A DNA stretch of 25,178 nucleotides from Thermoleophilia bacterium (lineage in GTDB: Bacteria > Actinomycetota > Thermoleophilia > Gaiellales > SKUG01): contig JAGQUL010000073.1 of NCBI GenBank assembly GCA_020438525.1, positions 1 to 25,178 on the forward strand, given 5' to 3'. Made by a program: the position numbers and the translations under genes. The notes below the pieces were generated by a model. That model worked only from the letters and a program-made list of their open reading frames with translations. It searched no databases and was not told the origin of the DNA. How positions within the stretch are numbered: position 1 is the first letter of the stretch; each line of letters begins with the position of its first letter. Below, in pieces: positions 21,101-24,025 of this stretch.

Positions 21101-23422
21101 GACGACAACGACACCGCCGGCATCTTCACGGATTCGGCACCGACCGAGCAGGCGACCGAGGGCGGTCAGGATGCCTCCTGGAAGGTGCGCCTCACGAGCG
21201 AGCCGAGCGGGCCGGTCCAGATCGACCTGTCGATGCTCGTCGGCCAGGCGACCGTGACGACTCCTGCAAGCGGCATCCTGGTGTTCACTCCCGCCAACTG
21301 GGACCAGTTCCAGGACGTGGTGGTGCAGGCGAACGACGACCCGGTCGCTGAGGGGATCCACTACGACACCCTCCGCTACACGGTCACGAGCGGCGATCCG
21401 CTGTACGACGGCTTCAACCTCGCCGACGTGCCGATCGAGATCACCGACAACGAGTTCGCGGGCGTGGCGCTCAGCAAGACGAAGCTGTTCGTCGACGAGG
21501 GCGGTCGTACCGACACCTACACAGTGCAGCTGACCAGCCAGCCGGCCGGCGACGTGACGATCGTCGTCAGCGGCGATGCCGACGTGCTCCCGAGCGCCGT
21601 CGGAAACGACCAGGACACCGCGGCCGGAACCGTGACGCTGCGGTTCACGCCGCTCACGTGGAACATCCCCGTTGTGATCACCGCGACCGCGGTCGACGAC
21701 CGCATCGCCGAAGGCACGCCGCACATGGGCGTGCTCACCTCCACCGCATCGAGCACGAGCGACCCGGCCTACAACACGAGCGGCACGAATCCGATCACGA
21801 TCCCGAACGTCGACGTGGAGATCACCGACAACGACCAGCCGGGCATCGAGGTGCAGCACACCGGCGGCGGTACCAACGTCGCCGAGGGCGGCGCCACCGA
21901 CACCTACCTCGTGCGGCTCAAGAGCGCGCCGTCGAACATCGTGACCGTGCGTCCGTTCCCCGACGACCAGGTGACCGTCTCCCCGGCCTCGGTCACGTTC
22001 GATTCGAGCAACTGGGACGCGTGGCAGACGATCACGGTCAAGGCCGTGGACGACCCGCGCGTCGAGGGTCCGCACAAGGGCTACATCAAGCACGGAACCG
22101 ACAGCCTCGATCCGTTCTACGTGGGCGTCGAGGGCGACACGCTCGAGGTCGACATCACCGACAACGACTCTGCGGGCGTCCAGGCGACCGCCGACGACGG
22201 CAGCGTGACGGTCAAGGAGGGCAAGCCCGGAACCTGCGACTACGTGGACGTCGTGCTCACGGCGCAGCCGAGCGCGCCGGTGACGGTCAGGATCTTCCCC
22301 GACGACGCGCCGGACGTTGCGGTCGCGCCGGTGAACGGTCTCGAGTTCCGCCCGGAGAACTGGAACATCCCGCAGCGATACACGATCTGCGCGGTCGACG
22401 ACAAGTTCGCCGAGCCCACGGAGATCAAGAACCTCAAGATGCGCAGCTTCAGCGAGGACCGCTTCTACAACGGCGGCAACTGGCCCGAGGTCACGGTGAC
22501 GATCTTCGACGACGACGCCGCGGTCATCACGCGCCACGAGCCGCACGACCAGCGATACCTGACGGTGACGCGCAACGATCGTCTCACCGCGGTGTTCTCG
22601 GTCAAGCTGTTCGACAAGCCTGCGGCACCGGTCAAGGTGTACATCCGCTACCCGAAGGACCTCACCGGCAGCGTCGACGGCCGCAAGGGATCCAAGACCA
22701 AGCGCAAGTACCTCACCTTCACGCCGAAGAACTGGTACCGACGCCAGTACGTGCGCGTCTGGTACCAGCGTGGCAGTGGCGGCACGGGTACGATCACGCG
22801 CACGATCACGTTCAGGGTGGCGTCGAAGGATCGCCGCTACAACGGCATCCGTCCGCGCGGCATCAAGGTTCGGATCAAGGACAACAACCGCGTCGGCAAT
22901 CGATTCCGCACGGGTACCTCGAGCGAGCCCGCGGCAGCACGCAAGTGGCCGAGCGAGCTCGTGGCAGCACCGCTGCCCAAGGCGGCACCCGCACCGGCGA
23001 TCGCGCAGCTGCCGGAGCAGCCGCTGGCCGCATGGGATCCGCGCACGCTCGTGGGCAAGCGCTTCGACATGCCGTGGGCGACGTACGACGACGGCACCAC
23101 CGCGAAGGGCGGATCGATCCGGATCGTCGGCGTGGCCGATGGCTCCGCACAGGGCTTCGAGAACATCGACTACGCGGCGAAGGTCGTGCGCGTGGCCAGG
23201 AAGAACGACTGGAACGAGTGGACGAACGACACGCGCTACGTCGTCGTGCAGGGCGCCGATCGTCGCTACTACGTGTACTCGGCGCACCTCGCATCCGACC
23301 CCGCGAACACGAAGCTCGAGGACAAGTTCTCGATCGCCGTCTACGTGTTCGGACCGACCTGGGCCAGCTGGCGCGACGACGCCGGCACGTGGCGCGCCGC
23401 CCGCGACACCGCGATCAGCTGA
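2..23422 (+). CDS. Giant secreted Ig-like/Calx-beta repeat protein (5' partial)
   Basis: This is the 3' part of one uninterrupted reading frame, open from the first full codon of the window to a TGA at 23420-23422, with 7,806 residues visible. The ATG at 86 lies inside a repeat module and is not the start; the true start and any export signal lie upstream. In order it contains the tail of an Ig-like module (2-103), 20 three-module units (104-20053), eight Calx-beta-like repeats (20054-22891), a Pro/Ala-rich linker (22892-23035) and an unrecognised C-terminal domain (23036-23419). Ig-like and Calx-beta folds are typical of exported adhesins and matrix proteins. The paired cysteines in two of the three module types suggest folding in an oxidising, extracellular setting. 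There is no LPXTG motif and no terminal hydrophobic helix with a charged tail, so anchoring would have to be non-covalent or N-terminal. The likely role is a very long surface or biofilm filament; that is inference. The type of protein is well supported, its ligand unknown. Confidence 0.93.
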   Translation, partial: GNCYEYRLIVKDKVDNSATITDPTTFTIMVDGGNPSATISGTPTGPIAGNGNVFTGTATDPETSIDHVDVTYSGPASGTMCSGLAVIAGNWTCTFDTNPGPALPDGLYTLTVEAFDAAGNSSGPVTRTVVVDNNGPVLNSLTLVEASGGQYIHVSGTTAYFNPAGAGTIRVDVDATDAGAGMDRVDYPSFVFAPWSGGGPDSVVPYEMPYTWISHGAGTASPGPKIATLVDLAGNTTPANFTVVEDAAAPTGASIDTTPAITNAASTSIAFTNGTDAASGVATRQLQRSQATYANGSCGVFGPFANVGPANPASPYVDATIADGYCYQYQLLVTDNVGNVATASDTDVVQVDRTKPTGSVSGTPAGPSSGTITFTGDGSDLVSQVAKVDVRYKGGPSPDGDVCLAPTLTPPAYTNNGTWSCNWDTVALSLLDGTYTIELIVTDRAGNASNPITRTILIDNNPPTVTFNSFSEGTNPQYQYWAGGSSDPMYYNSNFGGSFDVLIDNVDGGTGADRVDWVDPDLAAPGWVLTNGTDSTGTPFSDTFTWVAGAAQPGAQLATGYDIAGTSATAGFTILDDTQLPTGGTISYPTRFTNAGSATITYNQGSDALSGIGGREIWREQSPLSGGTCTGPWSGYTLLTSTPGGSPYADSTTQNGFCYHYQLRVLDNVGNVATYNTTPGVNEEKVDRSPPTGSISGTPVGPSSGTIPLSGTSADGGSGVVDVDVTYSGPASGVVCNNQPANWSCNWDTVSPSLLPEGTYTITSTITDAAGNVATATRTITIDNTPPSITFDSFAEGSNPQYQFAIADTMYYNPAFSGDFTVRMSATDLGSGMNRVEFLNTGSGIGAGWTPAGLQSDTTPTGTLYDGTFAWGAASIDPGTLQARAFDVAGTFADGGFTISQDTSTPSGGSVSSPITIQTSPSITVTFNPGGDTGSGIGGAQIQRRDGTYTNGICNPAGGWSNIGLPQTAAGTYVDNTVLDGHCYEYQLVVNDNVANSMTVPPTAVTPVDLSDPTGGIDGTPADPFSATVTITGTASDAASGVQNVEVRYKGGPSPDGDICVPGAVAGGTWSCPWNTSSLLDGTYDIELIVRDNAGRTSTAIIRSVVVDNQAPVITFKAHVPSSGANYQYWSGLPSKKVFVNTAQTGTVQVQFTATDLGTGVQDVTFPGLGANWSPGGADAIATAPDQYDWNYTWTATAANPGTQTAIASDNAGNTATDTFIVEEDITAPTGGGLTVPNITSNNATPSITFTASTDGAGSGIGTRLLQRRDGVFSGGSCSPAGGWTTVATNPTSPYTPAPLTSGRCYEWQLLVSDNVGNVQTIASPSVYKLDTGLPTGAIDPAPADPFSGSVTITGTASDGLSGVSSVDVTWTGPGATSGNICLGPALSAPPDPRTWSCPWATPGVDGSYTITLVVTDLAGNVSAPITRIVTVDNQAPTLTFDTIVETGGNQYQFSDLPNRKHYYNPNQTGNFEVRFIASDAGTGISSVDFPTLAAPWSGGGSDNTVTPVDRYEGAYTFSAVTLPSPGVQTVTAYDNAGNSAIGDFELEADSTAPGGGSLTVPNTTTNSTSVTIGTTPSNDTQSGVATLQLQRRQGTFNNGACGAMGGWANVGPANPGNSYVDTAPGGFCYEYQRVVTDNVGNVQTAASVNQVKVDDQAPTGTFDPTPTGPISGTTTITGTASDGNAGVASIALTYSGPASGTMCTATLAPPPDPRAWTCSWDTSLLADGTYQMELVVTDLAGNSSAMITKPMLVDNQPPVVSFLDYVEVSGLGYQHWKNTGPADHKLYVNPAQSGRTTVRFTASDAGTGMDRIDYPDITGGWTPAGGSVTGIGPNFAFDYDFTGPGITGAGLQTVSAFDQAGNSATATFEVELDSTAPAGGSITPPSIPATNAASVNIPYALAADAQSGLGTAVIERQSSPYAAGTCTGPWSGFAPIATVTAVPSPYSDAALSNTTCYEYQIRFTDNVGNTITQTNTNRIRIDRTLPSGTFDATPASPFGGVETITGTATDNESGVANVDVTYTGAATGNVCLGASPVNPWSCVWDTTTVVDGNYTLHLTVTDFAGNVFTTTKDITVDNAPPVASFASFTEVVGGQFMFAPTTPAPGSTMYVNPAQGGEFTVTINATDAGVGMQDVTFPDLASAGWTPPGGTDASTPYSLNYVWTGPGAAEPGTVNATATDLAGNFTNVPFRIENDSTAPTGGTITPLNVTTNAATHDIAFTKGSDSQSGIGTVLLQRDVTTFSGGTCGIFPGTWTTIATDPTSPFSDATTVHGNCYKYQLIVNDNVSNPATYSNANTFRVDRVDPIGDIDPSITGPLSGVENIFGTSSDATSGVSKVDVRYTGPSSGDICLGPATPTAWSCNWDTTSLADGTYTIELTVTDNAGNTFVITRPNLIVDNQPPVTTFVGFIEGTNGPWQHAIGTTMYYNNNVGYSGDFKVEVNATDAGTGVANVTFPAFGAGWTPAAPAADNSAPYQGNYAWTAGSANPSLQTATATDVAGNSATVNFTVTPDNNAPTGATISYADGVTNATSMVVNFNKGNDGLSGIRDWVIERSVQPYAAGSCPAPTTWVPQVTSPAGSSWTDPAIPDASCVDYRLVVTDNVSNSVTATTTDEVEVDRTAPTGLIDALPPSPFSGTVSLTGTSSDGESGIAYVELRALGAPSPFDEICLSPPSPTAWTCSWNTTTVSDGPYDLELTVYDKAGNSFTYVRSIVVDNQPPTVGTPKWVPQTNPQWQYVNAAATDVLWFNSNQSGSAKLMLRACDSSNVEAVNFPALGAGWVGGPAQDITAAPFLPGCTPDLGGDFENTHTWSAGAVDTGGPLNLTACQGSGAPYCDGATTTAAFRTKADGTGPVSTAIDYGSITTNVNDSGALTLTVGNDGLGSGIRGWRLERQESTLLADACSAPGPWTVIANAAGSSAPTYNDTAMVDGHCYQYRLIAIDNVGNETTATDPDIVKYDATVPNGTIDAAPAGPVGGAAVVITGTSDDLFTAVDHVELSWTGPQAPGSGAMCADPNPWTPTWSCTWDTTGFVDGTYTMILTVYDLAGNVGNASRTIVVDNQPPISLFDSWTETINPQYQYVSSSTLYFNPNQTGSAELRIAASDAGTGIANVAFPDLDGAASLWTPGAGNGTPPNPYLYTYSWNAGAASSGPVVATAFDNAGNSSTVGFQVISDGTGPTGQTINPINSYVTTLSTNVPFTTGSDALSGVGSWQLQRQEATLTGGICGAYGGWADIGPAKPASPYADGSLANGKCYQYRLQVTDNVGNTTPAVSLNEVKVDNTRPTGTIVAPAGPWAGAQTVDATTADTGSGVASALLTYSGPASGTICNVTNPGATFSCPWDSTSPAIPDGTYTVTLLVTDRAGNTNDPVIQETFVIDNNGPTFAFDHYVEGANPQYQFIAGGGSIMYVNPNGNGNFDVFFTGTDAGAGMDRVDFPDVGTNWSPSGGGSDTVGPEPNWKFTYSFSAGNAEPSNPTDPIATAWDLAGNSSTDTFTILHDAAPPTGGSIDVPTLGPTNAASVDIDWTNGTDALSGVGDVIIQRRNKTYAGGSCTGAWSGWTQVATGTGASGTWTDSSLADGKCYEYGLLLNDNVANQSATQILDALGDVVRIDRTPPTGTIDGPAGPWAGTVSITGTASDGNSGVVDMDLTTTAPTANNICLNMPLGSPWTCVFDTTTLPEGTYTFNLALTDAAGNVNSVAITYTVLIDNGGPLVSNPLWTEQVNPQFMHVDGLDATKLYYNPTQTGTARFQIDATDGGAGMQDVVFPALGTGWTAAPGLTSTGPTPYFVDYTFNSATAPGAVVATARDLAGNTTPQGFSAVADGTQPSGGSIDYTDGYTNVTSASITFNTGTDGVGPNDSGIGAWQIVRESAALSAGTCGVYGGPLVVGGPNPGGSSYSNPGLADGTCYRYSLVVTDNVGNAKTYTVPKEVKVDTTVPVGTIDALPASPVSAIQTFTGTSGDTGSGVQTLTVTYTGPSPVPPCTVTLPTSVNPWSCNINTALYGDGTYTLSLVVTDKAGNTSVPVTRDVVFDNNPPVIDPMTWTELTGNQYTHPAGDDLWFNPVGSATASLSVPVTDPGSGVASVTFPAPGAGWTPGAPVVNTTPPSPYSQTFGFTTGASDPATMTITATDIAGNSSTRSFELRQDTTAPTGSTISYLGGPSSAPSTSITIDTSLRSDGAGSGLGRYQLQRQTGALAAGVCTMSGTWVNIGAPNEPSPFVDTTTVDGNCYEYRLLDYDNVENFATIQPGIQVQVDRTAPTADITDPLAGDYLSGTYTFTGNHGDTGSGVAYFDVTFVGSGTGNICAVNDTQASPWSCAWDTTAEAEGPYDVTIVAVDNAGNASVPFTISITVDNSPPSISFDSWVEGTNPQFMHPVGNKMWFNPTGTGSFGLKMAANDSGAGMDRVDFPALGAGWNPVGGQSDNVAPSPYQTPTNYSWTAGASDPASQVATAFDLVGNSATAAFEVDADTVAPTGVTISPQTTPSGYHTSTSEGITFNQGVDTGGSGVGRWQLQRQSSPLSGGVCTGYGSWGNVGPVSPAGPTYTDNALVDGNCYRYQIKVWDNVENVTTLGDPYEVKVDATKPTGTIDALPPYVSGVVNLSGTHADTYSGVASFSVDYANTATGNVCSTVVAASPWSTPSCDWDTLGLALPDGPYDLTITVIDNAGNISDPFTVSTIVDNGPPTLVFNSFVEGAGAQYQHAVGTTMYFNPAQAGGFTLNLDANDAGSGVQRVDFPALGANWSPASVTADTSGPNPYAMSYNWSSGAGSLAGAIATAFDNVGNTATTTFDVEADNTAPTGSSVAVTIPASGYTNLDTVDVTFELGADAQAGIGGWQLQRQAGTLAAGACTMSGTWSNIGPANVGGPTPPVGPFTYSDTPLADGTCYEYRIQVTDNVGNVETEADTNQLKVDKTAPFGAFTAPVGPYVSSTISLDGTHGDAFSGVDEFTVTYSGSASGTVCANETQASPWSCTFDTTTVADGTYTFELVVTDLAGNVSAPFPYTLTVDNSPPTINFLGWIENGGANFTHPVADTMFYNPTGTGTFTLQVTADDTGSGVKHVMFPQLGANWTPAAPYNDTTGTGPAPSVYDVMYGFNNTSATPTDPLFATAEDKVMPSHTATTQFHVVPDPDVPVGGSVDYLSTTSNATDFDIDFTQPNDGSGSGIKTVQLQRESALFDNGDNTCDAFDNVWVNIGPANPTVGVPVTDSTTMDGHCYRYRLLVNDNVGNQTSFTTTEEIRVDRTAPTGTFDTFTMAPPVNTIPATPGAFLGGIVTIDGSAADGASGLTTVGLEADDGVNPPFTIGDPTTTGPNPWQEDWDTSGSPDGTYTITAHVRDLAGNTGDITINVVVDNTAPVASLLDLVEVTNGQYQFADLPGSTVWYNPAQSGSFRVLVQATDTPGSGMQQVDFPALGAGWTPAAPFTDNVVNATPPDSWGGTTYDWTAGPTTPTNPLNATAIDKAGNTTNVPFNVKPDAAAPTAGTATTLDVYKNTQDLTIGYAPGVDNVGGASVNSGFDKAQLMRQVASFTSPDTCGVFGLPSPAGPVVTTPVAGSFVDATPTSPHCYQYFLRTYDKVGNYSDSPATSVIKFDNVAPLGAIDVTPGPFVSGPAPVMTGTASDVDTGVRRIDLTYDDGAGHSGSICGVVAPPGSVSPTWSCTWNTTAGSTPDGVYTLTLLVTDFAGNTFTAPTKTLTIDNTPPVIDDVTIVENVNPQFQHIDPSDDSHVFYNPNPGFNGSFQVKVLAHDDGTGMSRIEFPDIDGAATSGWTPDGDAVGSSQPGFSFVQPLASPEYTANYAWTPGATSPGLLNAVAYDNAWAMIGDPTSNAPFTVTPDPDAPTGGFIQITDPIGGGWLTGPDIEISFSPGADALSGLRTWKLQRNTTTITAGACDPFGAAWVDIATVDPIGPILDSPPTDNTCVQYRLVQEDNVGNVDATLVTADIVKIDRTAPTGTIDTPVTVLPTTFVNGTISPDGTADDGQSGLDRIELRALGTPSPDICLAPNLTPTLPTNTATWGTTDPGDCDWDTLSGTADGPYTLELTVYDIAGNSSVITKDVFVDNTPPALTFKQFVPGTNPTYQFIDPNPSILWINAGPGKSGSFNVEMSADDGTGSGVNRVEFPDHGAGWMNTPASRIDTTATAPDVYDVKYTWSTGANEPGDTSTSALGGAIAYDNLLPTPNQSLPVPYTVLRDDTAPAGGSITYPNGWWTSPSVDVNFAPGSDTKDGTNPGSGIRNTVIERASAPLSGGTCGAWGAWGVLNGGVPVTTSPFNDATITDGKCYQYRIKVRDNVDNCSTVSTDTNATCIGAPLAPALVIKVDTTAPSGTIDPTPMGPFAGNVNAPPFSGTSSDSGSGVNSVTISVVNDGNPAIAISQLCQSVSGGPVASFPWTCSWDTISSPAPISGQMPDGTYTMTLTVKDNAGNTFTTTRTNIVVDNTPPIMTLHDLVEGTSPQYQYADLAAKTMWINSGQGGDFKVQFDVVDTPAGVRQVDYADPDAGATGWVINPASQLAPVTVGGSVYESNFTWSTGASEPNNQLATATDYAGNTNGTDGTFIIRDDTAAPTGTTISQPTGYVAPGSMAVTFATGTDQGSTGTAVGLDPASTTILRRSVPVVAPVGVTPPSCGVTWSGYTPVKTNPTGTTWSDATAVADPTSSGSPWGTCYQYQIQVSDRVGNTASYTTLNPTIVAEPDILVTRPVCPAVAEDGSVTCTLDIRLATGPSPSATIHLDGGSQLRFNGGNQTLDLTFTGADWWINQTVTVEAYDDAIMEMDPHPGQVVLTATSADPVYDGFPITPENFDVDDNDFAGVDVTALGAPANVTDVTEGGASDTVQVVLTSEPTAPVTITGVVGNGTAPTSSPDAKFAAPITFLPTNWNVPQTMTIDAIDDNFDELDPETNSLSYSISSSDPFYTPVTPNTGAGTTVVTVHDNDTAAFTYSSTGPFHVTEGGASQSFTIALQTIPTAPVTLDFTLTTGQATATPMTLTFTPGNWNVPQTVTVAAVDDAIDEMNGMTDQITTVVTSADPQYAGQFVPPFDIVVDDNDTAGIFTDSAPTEQATEGGQDASWKVRLTSEPSGPVQIDLSMLVGQATVTTPASGILVFTPANWDQFQDVVVQANDDPVAEGIHYDTLRYTVTSGDPLYDGFNLADVPIEITDNEFAGVALSKTKLFVDEGGRTDTYTVQLTSQPAGDVTIVVSGDADVLPSAVGNDQDTAAGTVTLRFTPLTWNIPVVITATAVDDRIAEGTPHMGVLTSTASSTSDPAYNTSGTNPITIPNVDVEITDNDQPGIEVQHTGGGTNVAEGGATDTYLVRLKSAPSNIVTVRPFPDDQVTVSPASVTFDSSNWDAWQTITVKAVDDPRVEGPHKGYIKHGTDSLDPFYVGVEGDTLEVDITDNDSAGVQATADDGSVTVKEGKPGTCDYVDVVLTAQPSAPVTVRIFPDDAPDVAVAPVNGLEFRPENWNIPQRYTICAVDDKFAEPTEIKNLKMRSFSEDRFYNGGNWPEVTVTIFDDDAAVITRHEPHDQRYLTVTRNDRLTAVFSVKLFDKPAAPVKVYIRYPKDLTGSVDGRKGSKTKRKYLTFTPKNWYRRQYVRVWYQRGSGGTGTITRTITFRVASKDRRYNGIRPRGIKVRIKDNNRVGNRFRTGTSSEPAAARKWPSELVAAPLPKAAPAPAIAQLPEQPLAAWDPRTLVGKRFDMPWATYDDGTTAKGGSIRIVGVADGSAQGFENIDYAAKVVRVARKNDWNEWTNDTRYVVVQGADRRYYVYSAHLASDPANTKLEDKFSIAVYVFGPTWASWRDDAGTWRAARDTAIS
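8156..8560 (+). other. Aberrant B module of unit 9 with four extra cysteines
   Basis: This module keeps the B-type landmarks (a Tyr-rich NPQWQY start, a WFNSN motif in place of MYYNP, AGW in the centre). It carries cysteines with codons at 8285, 8387, 8477 and 8501, whereas the other B modules have none. It also contains the usually avoided codons CTT, CCT and TGT between 8378 and 8503. The added cysteines could form one or two local disulfides and stiffen or branch this point in the chain. Module boundaries are approximate. Confidence 0.75.
15725..16045 (+). other. Cysteine-less A module of unit 17
   Basis: The position that reads WSC-x-WDT in most A modules reads WQEDWDT here (codons from 15932). 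The first cysteine of the pair is also absent. The opening is longer than usual, with a Pro-rich insertion after PTGTF. All 19 other complete A modules keep both cysteines, so the joint loss supports the two residues being disulfide partners. The right boundary is approximate. Confidence 0.8.
20054..22891 (+). repeat. Eight tandem Calx-beta-like repeats
   Basis: Repeats start at 20054, 20408, 20783, 21119, 21464, 21845, 22178 and 22523 and are about 111-127 residues each. Shared landmarks are a TEGG-like turn near the start, LTSEP-like and APVT strands, an FTPxNWNVPQ-like core followed by VxAVDD, a SxDPxY motif, and a closing ITDND. These match the Calx-beta fold, which in bacteria occurs in tandem in exported adhesins and often binds calcium through acidic loops. 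Repeats 1 and 7 each carry two cysteines; the others have none. Repeat 8 keeps the FTPKNW core but has lost the TEGG and acidic landmarks and is strongly basic. Confidence 0.85.
22634..22912 (+). other. Highly basic segment in and after the last Calx-beta-like repeat
   Basis: In about 93 residues I count 27 Lys/Arg against four Asp, including clusters such as GRKGSKTKRK and NWYRRQYVR. The preceding repeats are acidic to neutral. The segment starts within repeat 8 and runs into the following linker. A positive patch like this could hold the protein to an anionic surface such as cell-wall polymers, polysaccharide or DNA; that role is inferred only. Confidence 0.7.
22892..23419 (+). other. Pro/Ala-rich linker and unrecognised Trp-rich C-terminal domain
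   Basis: Residues encoded by 22892-23035 form a low-complexity linker rich in Pro and Ala. From 23036 to the stop, about 128 residues read as a compact domain that looks beta-rich, with motifs GKRFDMPW, GGSIRIVGVADG, GFENIDYAAKVV, NDWNEWTND, RYVVVQGADRRYYVY and FGPTWASW. It has six tryptophans and no cysteine. I do not recognise the family. Its terminal position suggests a surface-binding, carbohydrate-binding or secretion-recognition role; this is unproven. Confidence 0.6.
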
Positions 23423-23468
23423 TCGTCGTCCCCCTCGCAGCACCCCCGCCCCCAGCCGGCCGCCATCC

Positions 23469-23517
23469 GGACTGGTTCGATTGACTGTCGCTGGGCGACA
23501 GCTATCCGAACCAGTCC
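23469..23517 (+). repeat. 49-bp double-stem palindrome, copy 1
   Basis: The outer arms GGACTGGTTCG and CGAACCAGTCC are perfectly complementary over 11 bp. Inside them, CTGTCGC and GCGACAG form a 7-bp stem closed by the triloop TGG. The two stems are separated by symmetrical 5-nt segments, ATTGA on the left and CTATC on the right. It begins 46 nt after the giant gene's stop codon. It could terminate or protect transcripts, or be a REP-like mobile repeat. There is no T-tract, so it is not a standard intrinsic terminator. Confidence 0.9.
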
Positions 23518-23540
23518 CATCCCAGCCCTCCGCCCCACCC

Positions 23541-23589
23541 GTACTGGTTCGATTGACTGTCGCTGAGCGACAGTTATCCGAACCAGTCC
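23541..23589 (+). repeat. 49-bp double-stem palindrome, copy 2
   Basis: This copy has the same orientation and layout as copy 1, lies exactly 72 bp further right, and differs at 3 of 49 positions. The outer arm starts GT instead of GG, the loop is TGA instead of TGG, and the right 5-nt segment is TTATC instead of CTATC. The last change extends the inner stem to 8 bp (ACTGTCGC with GCGACAGT). It ends 42 nt before the stop codon of the minus-strand VOC gene. Confidence 0.9.
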
Positions 23590-23631
23590 TTCAGCACTGG
23601 CCGATCCAATCAACCGGCGAGTGCCGCGGGA

Positions 23632-24015
23632 TCAGCCCGTCGTGCCGACGAGCAGCTCGACGAGGTTGCCGAAGGGATCGGTGACCTTGCAGCGTGCATC
23701 GGCTACGGGTACATCGGCCCACGCGATCTGGTAGCCGGCCGCTGCGATCCGCTCGGCTATTGCGTCGAGGCTCGCGCGATCGCGGATGCGAAGCGCCGGA
23801 TGGGCCTTGGTGGCCGGACTGAAGGGATCGAGCACGCCGACGTGCAACCCTTGCCCGGCGCCTACCTGAAACCAGCATCCACCGCGCGCGGAGAGCTCCG
23901 CTGGCTTCGGCACCTCGGGCAGGCCGAGGACCTCGCCATAGAACGCACGGGCGTCGTCTTCGCCACCGGGCGGGCAGCACACCTGGACGTGGTCGTAGCC
24001 GATGAACTCCTCCAT
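23632..24015 (-). CDS. VOC family (glyoxalase/dioxygenase superfamily) protein
   Basis: This is a 127-residue single-domain protein of the vicinal oxygen chelate superfamily, metal-dependent enzymes that include glyoxalase I, fosfomycin-resistance proteins and extradiol dioxygenases. Landmarks are YDHVQV at the N-terminus, RAFYGEVLGLPE around residues 23-34, KAHPALRI around 70-77 and DPFGNLVELL near the end. Likely metal ligands are H9, H72 and E120; the fourth is uncertain. The length fits one betaalphabetabetabeta-repeat pair. I start it at the ATG at 24013-24015, because family members begin just before the conserved DHVQ strand. An in-frame ATG at 24049-24051 would add 12 residues and overlap the upstream gene. 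With the chosen start, the gene lies 10 nt after that gene's stop, so the two are probably co-transcribed. No clear Shine-Dalgarno is seen. The substrate cannot be told from the sequence. Confidence 0.88.
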   Translation of the reverse strand: MEEFIGYDHVQVCCPPGGEDDARAFYGEVLGLPEVPKPAELSARGGCWFQVGAGQGLHVGVLDPFSPATKAHPALRIRDRASLDAIAERIAAAGYQIAWADVPVADARCKVTDPFGNLVELLVGTTG

Positions 24016-24025
24016 GGACGGCACG

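Larger units (their letters stand above)
23423..23631. other. Convergent intergenic region
   Basis: This stretch lies between the stop of the giant gene and the stop of the minus-strand VOC gene. It holds a C-rich stretch (23445-23456) and two palindromes (listed separately) separated by 23 nt. I see no classical T-tracted terminator and no credible small gene. Minus-strand frames here encode the peptide VAQRQSIEPV twice, but only because they read through the palindromes. 23590-23631 holds nothing I can name. Confidence 0.7.

Noticed and set aside
23380..23419. Sortase or membrane anchor at the C-terminus of the giant protein
   Set aside because: No LPXTG-like motif and no hydrophobic helix with a basic tail; the end is polar and Trp/Arg/Asp-containing.
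23469..23517. Standard intrinsic terminator after the giant gene
   Set aside because: The hairpin is strong but no run of T follows it on either strand, so I list it as a palindromic repeat with a possible terminator role.
23469..23589. CRISPR array or tRNA genes in the palindromic region
   Set aside because: There are only two copies with one 23-nt spacer, the repeats are full palindromes, and no cloverleaf or anticodon arm can be drawn.
23341..23613. Small minus-strand protein with the repeated peptide VAQRQSIEPV
   Set aside because: The repeat comes only from reading through palindrome copies 1 and 2; the remainder is antisense to the giant gene's end. The peptide also recalls known spurious frames over structured DNA.
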